This document shows positions 48,343 through 53,386 of a stretch of 53,386 nt of DNA, in pieces. The stretch's first letter is position 1, and every line of letters begins with the position of its first letter. The notes beneath the pieces are model-generated. The model was not told the origin of the DNA and made no database searches. It saw nothing but the letters and a program-made list of their open reading frames with translations. A program made the translations under genes and the position numbers. Source of the DNA: Streptomyces acidicola (lineage in GTDB: Bacteria > Actinomycetota > Actinomycetes > Streptomycetales > Streptomycetaceae); NCBI RefSeq assembly GCF_009377235.1, contig NZ_VMNX01000032.1:1-53386 (forward strand), given 5' to 3'.

Positions 48343-49361
48343 CACACCCGCCCCTCCACCTCCGAGAAGGAGCTCCCGCTGTGCCCACGGACGGGCTGAC
48401 CGTCGTCGTCAGCGATCCCCATCTCCGACGGTTGCGCGAGCAGTTCGAGGCCGCCCTGCCTGCCGCGACGACCGTACGCTGGCCCGACCCGGCCGACACC
48501 GACGCGGTGTCGGCGGCGCTGAGCGACGCCGACGTCCTCGTGTCGGGTGTCTGCCCCGCCGGGACCGCTGCCGCGGGCAAGCGGCTACGGCTCGTGCACG
48601 CCGCGGGCGCGGGCATCGACGGGATCGACGTCGGCGCGCTCGCCCCGGGCACGCTCGTGGCCAACACCTTCCACCACGAGGACGCGATCGCCGAGTACAC
48701 CGTCGCCTCCGCCATCGTGCTGAGGCGGGGCTTCCTGCGTGAGGACGCGGCGCTGCGCCAGGGCACCTGGGAGGCACCGACGTACCCCCGTCTCCTGGGT
48801 GAGGCCACCGTCGGCTTCATCGGCTTCGGGCACATCGGCGCCCGCGCCTGGCAGCTCTTCCGGTCCTTCGGGGCGCAGGGCGTGGCCGTCACCCGGCGTG
48901 GCGGCGTCGACGCCGTGGCCGAGCGTCTGGCCTGGTCGGGAGGCATGGACGATCTGGACGCCCTGCTGGAGACCTCGGACGTGGTCGTCGTCTCCGTACC
49001 GCTCACCGACGAGACCACCTCACTGATCGGACCGAAGGAGCTGGCGCGCATGGGACGGACGGCCGTACTGATCAACGTCGGACGCGGGCGGGTCGTCGAC
49101 GAGGACGCGCTCTACGCCGCCCTGCACGACGGCGTGATCGGTGGCGCCGCCCTCGACGTCTGGTACGACTACCCGACGGAGGGCAGGACGGGGGCACCCA
49201 GCCGCCACCCCTTCCACGAACTGCCCAACACCCTGATGACACCGCACTCCTCGGGGCTCGCCCAGCAGACCTTCGTGCGCCGTATGGAGGACATCACCGC
49301 CAACATCCGCCGGCTGGCGGCGGGACAGGGACTGAGCAACGTCGTGGCGGTGGCCCGATGA
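48339..49361 (+). CDS. D-2-hydroxyacid dehydrogenase
   Basis: A 340-residue D-isomer-specific 2-hydroxyacid dehydrogenase. The NAD-binding motif is [14 protein letters not shown], and the catalytic Arg, Glu and His are in [23 protein letters not shown] and MTPHSSG. It reduces a 2-oxo acid or oxidises a 2-hydroxy acid; in this operon a sugar-acid intermediate is likely. The ATG at 48339 overlaps the LacI stop, and its own stop overlaps manD by four bases. Confidence 0.88.
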   Translation: MTHPPLHLREGAPAVPTDGLTVVVSDPHLRRLREQFEAALPAATTVRWPDPADTDAVSAALSDADVLVSGVCPAGTAAAGKRLRLVHAAGAGIDGIDVGALAPGTLVANTFHHEDAIAEYTVASAIVLRRGFLREDAALRQGTWEAPTYPRLLGEATVGFIGFGHIGARAWQLFRSFGAQGVAVTRRGGVDAVAERLAWSGGMDDLDALLETSDVVVVSVPLTDETTSLIGPKELARMGRTAVLINVGRGRVVDEDALYAALHDGVIGGAALDVWYDYPTEGRTGAPSRHPFHELPNTLMTPHSSGLAQQTFVRRMEDITANIRRLAAGQGLSNVVAVAR

Positions 49362-50581
49362 GCAAGCACGACACCATCGTCGCCGCCGACGTCCTCGTCA
49401 CCAGCCCGGGACGCAACTTCGTCACCCTCAAGATCACCACCGCGGAAGGACTGGTGGGCTGGGGCGACGCCACACTCAACGGCCGTGAACTCGCCGTCGC
49501 CTCCTACCTCCGCGACCATGTCGCCCCGCTGCTCGTCGGGCGTGACCCGGCCCGCATCGAGGACACCTGGCAGTACCTGTACCGCGGCGTGTACTGGCGC
49601 CGCGGCCCGGTGACCATGACCGCCATAGGCGCCGTGGACCTCGCTCTCTGGGACATCAAGGGGAAGACCACCGGCCAGCCCGTCTACCAGCTCCTCGGCG
49701 GCGCGGTCCGCGACCGCATCCTGACGTATACGCACGCCACCGGCTGGGACGTCCCCCAGCTCCTCGATTCCGTCGACGTCCAGCGGGAACGCGGCTTCCT
49801 GGCGGTCCGGGCCCAGATGGGCGTGCCGGGTCTCGACACGGTCTACGGGGTGACACGGGAGGGTGCGGGCTACGAGCCCGCGGGCCGGGGTGCCGCCCCC
49901 GCCGAGGAGGTGTGGGACACGGCCGCGTATCTGCGCCATGCGCCGGGCGCGCTCGCGGCGGTCCGTGACCACGTGGGCCCCGACCTGCACCTTCTCCACG
50001 ACTCCCACCACCGGCTCACCCCCAACGAGGCCGCCCGACTCGGCCGCGCCCTGGAGGACGTGGACCTGTTCTGGCTGGAGGACGTCACCCCGGCCGAGAA
50101 CCAGGAAGTACTGCGCCATGTCCGCCGGCACACCACGACGCCCCTCGCGATCGGCGAGGTCTTCAACACCGTCTGGGAGTGCCAGTCCCTCATCACCGAG
50201 CAGCTGATCGACTACGTGCGCACCTGCGTCACGCACGCCGGCGGCATCAGCAGTCTCCGGCGGATCGCCGCGCTCGCCGACGTCTGGCAGGTCAAGCTCG
50301 GCCCGCACGGACCCTCCGACGTCTCCCCGGTGGCCCTGGCGGCCTCGCTGCACGTCGGCCTGGCCACACCGAACTTCGGCATCCAGGAGTACATGGGCTA
50401 CGAACCGCTGGTCCACGAGGTGTTCCGGCACGACTGGAGCTACGCCGACGGATATCTGCATCCCGGCGACTCTCCCGGTCTCGGTGTCGACGTCGACGAG
50501 CATCTGGCCGCGCAGTTCCCGTACGAACGCGCCTACCTGCCCGTCGCCCGGCGTCGCGACGGCTCGATGACGGACTGGTGA
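49358..50581 (+). CDS. manD: D-mannonate dehydratase, enolase superfamily
   Basis: A 407-residue acid-sugar dehydratase of the ManD subgroup, converting D-mannonate to 2-keto-3-deoxy-D-gluconate. Family marks are [50 protein letters not shown] with the first metal ligand, [62 protein letters not shown] and [10 protein letters not shown], read in parts. Some ManD-subgroup members are weakly active and act on D-gluconate, so the substrate is not certain. Overlaps at both ends with its neighbours indicate one transcript. Confidence 0.9.
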   Translation: MSKHDTIVAADVLVTSPGRNFVTLKITTAEGLVGWGDATLNGRELAVASYLRDHVAPLLVGRDPARIEDTWQYLYRGVYWRRGPVTMTAIGAVDLALWDIKGKTTGQPVYQLLGGAVRDRILTYTHATGWDVPQLLDSVDVQRERGFLAVRAQMGVPGLDTVYGVTREGAGYEPAGRGAAPAEEVWDTAAYLRHAPGALAAVRDHVGPDLHLLHDSHHRLTPNEAARLGRALEDVDLFWLEDVTPAENQEVLRHVRRHTTTPLAIGEVFNTVWECQSLITEQLIDYVRTCVTHAGGISSLRRIAALADVWQVKLGPHGPSDVSPVALAASLHVGLATPNFGIQEYMGYEPLVHEVFRHDWSYADGYLHPGDSPGLGVDVDEHLAAQFPYERAYLPVARRRDGSMTDW

Positions 50582-50582
50582 G

Positions 50583-52103
50583 ATGAGAGCCGTTTCCCTT
50601 CCCCGCCTCAACTCCGCGACCGTACCCCCGCGTTCGCTGCTGCACCGGCGCACAGTCGCCGAGACCGGCATCGTGCACCTGGGCCTCGGCAACTTCCACC
50701 GTGCCCACCAGGCCGTCTACACCGCGTCGGCGCTGGAACGCACCGACGGTCCCTGGGGAATCCTCGGCGTGGCGAGCCGCTCGGCGCTGGTCGCCGACGC
50801 CTTGCGCGCACAGGACTTCCGGTACTCCGTGGTCGAGATCGCCCCGGAGGGCTCACGGGTCGTCGTGCCCGCCGTGCACACCGGCGCACTCGTCGCCGCC
50901 CACCGTCCCGAGGCCGTCGTCGACGCCATCGGCGCACCGAGCACCCGGATCGTCTCCCTGACCGTCACCGAGCACGGCTACACCTTCTCGCCGCGCACCG
51001 GACAGCTCGATCTCGACCACGAGGACGTGCGAGCCGACCTGCGGGGCGACACCCCGCCAAGGACCGTGATCGGACAGATCGCACGCGGTCTGCAGCAGCG
51101 CCTGCGCCGGCACGCGACGCCCGTGACCGTGCTCAGCTGCGACAACCTCGCGGGCAACGGAACCCAGACGGCCCGCCTGGTGCGCGAGTTCGCGGCAGCC
51201 CTGCCCGGTACCGAGGGCGACGAGCTGGCCGACTGGCTGGACCAGGGCGTGGCCTTCCCGAACACCATGGTCGACCGGATCGTCCCGGCCACCACGGACG
51301 CCTACCGAACGGCCGTGGCCGACCGGCTCGGACTGCACGACGACGTCCCCGTTCCCGCGGAACCGTTCACCATGTGGGTACTGGAGGACCACTTCGCCGC
51401 CGGGCGACCCGCCTGGGAGCACGGCGGCGCGCTGTTCACCGACGACGTCGAGCCGTACGAACTGCTCAAACTGCGCCTGCTGAACGGCACCCACTCGCTC
51501 ATCGCCTACCTGGGCGCGCTCGACGGCCGGGCCACCATCCCCGACGCGGTCGCGCAGCCCTTCGTCGCCGACGCGGCACGCCGTGTGCTGCACGACGACT
51601 ACCTGCCCAGTCTGACCGTGCCCGACGGCATCGACCTCGACGCCTACGTGGCACAGCTCTTCGAGCGCTGGGGAAACTCCGCGCTGGGCCACCGCACCCG
51701 CCAGGTCGGCTCGGACGGTTCCGTCAAACTCCGCCAGCGCGTACCGGAACCCGCACTCGGGCATCTGCGCGCGGGGCGGACTCCCCACCATCTGGCCCTC
51801 ACCGTCGCCGCCTACCTGTGCTGCATGGCACCGCCGCCCGGCCTCGATCCGGGCCCACAGGCCGCCGCCATGGCGGACCCCGCCCGGAGCGAACTGCGGA
51901 AGACCGCCGAACGCACCACATTCGTACGGGACTTCGTCACCGCAGTCATCGACGGTGGCCTACTCGGAGACCAGCTTGCCGAGTACCCCGTCTTCACCGA
52001 CCGCGTCGCCGAACTCATCGGCGTCCTCGCCCGGCACGGCACAGCCGCGGCGGCCACCGACGCGGCCCGGGCCGCGGACTCGGAGTCGCCGCCCGCGGCC
52101 TGA
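50583..52103 (+). CDS. uxuB: Fructuronate reductase (mannitol dehydrogenase family)
   Basis: A 506-residue polyol/uronate long-chain dehydrogenase. Family marks are GIVHLGLGNFHRAHQAVYT, VTVLSCDNLAGNGTQT, VAFPNTMVDRIVPATT and the active-site region LKLRLLNGTHSLIAYLG. UxuB interconverts D-fructuronate and D-mannonate, which would feed ManD directly. The start is ATG 50583, one base after the manD stop. The C-terminal 20 residues are Ala-rich and probably disordered. Confidence 0.87.
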   Translation: MRAVSLPRLNSATVPPRSLLHRRTVAETGIVHLGLGNFHRAHQAVYTASALERTDGPWGILGVASRSALVADALRAQDFRYSVVEIAPEGSRVVVPAVHTGALVAAHRPEAVVDAIGAPSTRIVSLTVTEHGYTFSPRTGQLDLDHEDVRADLRGDTPPRTVIGQIARGLQQRLRRHATPVTVLSCDNLAGNGTQTARLVREFAAALPGTEGDELADWLDQGVAFPNTMVDRIVPATTDAYRTAVADRLGLHDDVPVPAEPFTMWVLEDHFAAGRPAWEHGGALFTDDVEPYELLKLRLLNGTHSLIAYLGALDGRATIPDAVAQPFVADAARRVLHDDYLPSLTVPDGIDLDAYVAQLFERWGNSALGHRTRQVGSDGSVKLRQRVPEPALGHLRAGRTPHHLALTVAAYLCCMAPPPGLDPGPQAAAMADPARSELRKTAERTTFVRDFVTAVIDGGLLGDQLAEYPVFTDRVAELIGVLARHGTAAAATDAARAADSESPPAA

Positions 52104-52136
52104 CACACCCTGCCCCTCACAAGGATGTGAGATCCC

Positions 52137-53171
52137 ATGACCCTCCCCACTGTGACCAGAGCGGCCGTCCTGCACGGCCCCGAAGACCTCCGCATCGAGG
52201 AGATGCCGTTGCGGCCACCCGGCCCCGGCGACGTGCTCGTCGAAGTCGACGCCGTGGGCGTCTGCGGCTCGGACATGCACTACTTCGCACACGGCCGCAA
52301 CGGCGCCAACCAGCTCCGCCGGCCGACCGTCCTCGGCCACGAGGCCTCCGGTACGGTCGTCGCGGCCGGGCCGGAGGCACGCCTGGAGCCCGGCACGCGG
52401 GTCGCGATCGAGCCCGCCGTCGGCTGCGGCGCCTGCGCCACCTGCCGCTCGGGCCGGTACAACCTGTGTCCGGTCGGCACCTGCTTCGGCTCGCCCCCTA
52501 CCCACGGGGTGCTCGCCACCCACGTGGTCGCCCCCGCCCGCGCGGTTCACCCGCTGCCCGACACCATTCCCCTGGAACTGGGTGCCCTGATCGAGCCGTT
52601 GGCCGTCGCGGTCTGGGCCGTACAACGCGCCGAGATCGCCGTCGGACACCGCGTCCTCGTCACCGGCGCCGGGCCGATCGGCCTGCTGGTGGCCCAGGTC
52701 GCGCGCGCCGCGGGCGCCGCCGAGGTGATCGTGACCGATGTCAACGACGCCCGGCTGGCGCAGGCCCGCAAGCTGGGCGCCACCCAGGCGGTCAACACCG
52801 CCGCGCAGGACCTCGAACTCGCGGACGTGGACCGTCTGGTGGAGTGTTCGGCACACCCGGCCGCGCTGTGGCAGGGCATCCGCACCCTCAAGCCCGCCGC
52901 CCGGGCGACCGTCGTCGGCCAGGCCGCCCCCGCCGTGGACGGGCTGCCCCTGGCGCATCTGCAGCGCTGGGAGATCGACCTGGTCACCGCCTTCCGCTAC
53001 GCCCACGCCTTCCCCACCGCTCTGTCCCTGGCCGCCGACGGCCGAGTCGACCTCGCTCCGCTCCTCACCGGCCGCTTCCCCCTGGCCCGCGCCGCCGACG
53101 CGCTGCGCGCGCCGGTCCAGGACCCCACGCACCTCAAGGTCGTGGTCCGCCCCGACGGCACATCCGTCTGA
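52137..53171 (+). CDS. Zinc-dependent dehydrogenase (L-idonate 5-dehydrogenase/sorbitol dehydrogenase-like)
   Basis: A 344-residue medium-chain zinc dehydrogenase. The catalytic zinc site is GVCGSDMHYF and LGHEASGTV, and the structural zinc Cys cluster is GCGACATCRSGRYNLC. The Rossmann motif is VLVTGAGPIGLLVAQVA. The resemblance is to polyol and aldonate dehydrogenases such as L-idonate 5-dehydrogenase. In the operon it could oxidise an aldonate or hexuronate-derived polyol to enter the fructuronate/mannonate route. The start is ATG 52137, with AAGGATG-type ribosome site upstream. Confidence 0.87.
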   Translation: MTLPTVTRAAVLHGPEDLRIEEMPLRPPGPGDVLVEVDAVGVCGSDMHYFAHGRNGANQLRRPTVLGHEASGTVVAAGPEARLEPGTRVAIEPAVGCGACATCRSGRYNLCPVGTCFGSPPTHGVLATHVVAPARAVHPLPDTIPLELGALIEPLAVAVWAVQRAEIAVGHRVLVTGAGPIGLLVAQVARAAGAAEVIVTDVNDARLAQARKLGATQAVNTAAQDLELADVDRLVECSAHPAALWQGIRTLKPAARATVVGQAAPAVDGLPLAHLQRWEIDLVTAFRYAHAFPTALSLAADGRVDLAPLLTGRFPLARAADALRAPVQDPTHLKVVVRPDGTSV

Positions 53172-53348
53172 CCGGGCCGGATCCGCACCAAGCTCCCTGT
53201 CTCACCCCCTCGGGAGCCCCACACGCCCTCAACTCGGCGTTTCCTCCCGAATCTTCTGTTTCGTTCTCCTGCTTCATTCTTCTGTTTCGCCGCACCTCTA
53301 CGTCCCCCACCGTGCAGAGGACCCATCCCATTCAAGGAGGCATGGCTG
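53172..53348 (+). other. Intergenic leader before the next gene
   Basis: No gene is seen in these 177 bases. The region is unusually T- and C-rich (TCTTCTGTTTCG repeats), unlike the surrounding DNA, and ends in a good ribosome site (GGAGG at 53336-53340). Confidence 0.6.
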
Positions 53349-53386
53349 ATGGACACTCCCACCGGATCCCTGACGAGTGACCCCAC
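53349..53386 (+). CDS. Start of a gene cut by the window edge
   Basis: ATG at 53349 with GGAGG eight bases upstream opens a frame reading MDTPTGSLTSDP up to the window end. The ATG at 53342 is too close to the ribosome site and its frame stops after 12 codons. The product cannot be told; a transporter for the hexuronate pathway would fit the position. Confidence 0.5.
   Translation, partial: MDTPTGSLTSDP

Noticed and set aside
1..53386. CRISPR arrays, tRNA or rRNA genes
   Set aside because: No regularly spaced repeats, cloverleaf-like sequences or rRNA signatures were noticed on reading; a covariance search would be decisive.

Overview
The window is a stretch of high-GC actinobacterial DNA, most likely from a Streptomyces chromosome. 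The signs are a third codon position that is almost always G or C, frequent GTG starts, a four-gene conservon (cvnABCD), a mycothiol-dependent-type isomerase, many GntR/TetR/LacI regulators, and secreted carbohydrate enzymes carrying ricin or discoidin lectin domains. No rRNA, tRNA or CRISPR array was seen. Most of the window is accessory catabolic DNA: sugar and sugar-acid operons, each with its own regulator, separated by mobile elements and decaying genes.

Layout. 1-4 kb: conservon cvnABCD, with two of its signature residues altered, then a TetR gene. 4.6-9.2 kb: a secreted M19-like hydrolase with a discoidin domain, a methyltransferase and a secreted S33 peptidase. 9.2-11.96 kb: a 2.75-kb transposon bounded by perfect 20-bp inverted repeats and CTAG repeats. 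It carries a DDE transposase plus a divergent TetR/quinone-oxidoreductase pair with a clear operator. 12-17.4 kb: a sugar ABC transporter operon with a PLP aminotransferase, divergent from its GntR gene across a region dense in repeated GATGACT half-sites. 17.5-21.5 kb: a ruined PQQ biosynthesis locus (pqqB and pqqE fragments) split by an IS1341-type tnpB element, followed by an intact PQQ-dependent sugar dehydrogenase.

22.5-29.5 kb: a seven-gene tetronate (erythronate/threonate) operon (GntR, DenD, OtnI, MFS transporter, OtnC, OtnK, LtnD) that would turn C4 sugar acids into dihydroxyacetone phosphate. 29.7-36 kb: an operon of two secreted glycosidases under a LacI regulator. The larger enzyme has lost its C-terminal lectin domain to a relic of a second tnpB-type element. 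36-43.5 kb: a mycothiol-type isomerase, a FadR-type regulator, a second-type aconitase, a GntR regulator with two helix-turn-helix domains, a frameshifted lactonase and an RraA-like protein with an internal deletion.

43.5-47.3 kb is a gene graveyard. It holds a shattered ADP-ribosylglycohydrolase-like gene, an oxidase lacking its FAD-domain N terminus beside an intact TetR gene, and two halves of an alcohol dehydrogenase facing opposite ways. 47.3-53.2 kb is an intact hexuronate/aldonate operon: LacI, hydroxyacid dehydrogenase, ManD mannonate dehydratase, UxuB-type fructuronate reductase and a zinc dehydrogenase. A further gene begins at the window edge.

The most notable points are the passenger-carrying transposon, an orphaned PQQ enzyme beside its destroyed cofactor locus, and two tnpB-type elements (one intact, one relic) each sitting inside a broken gene.
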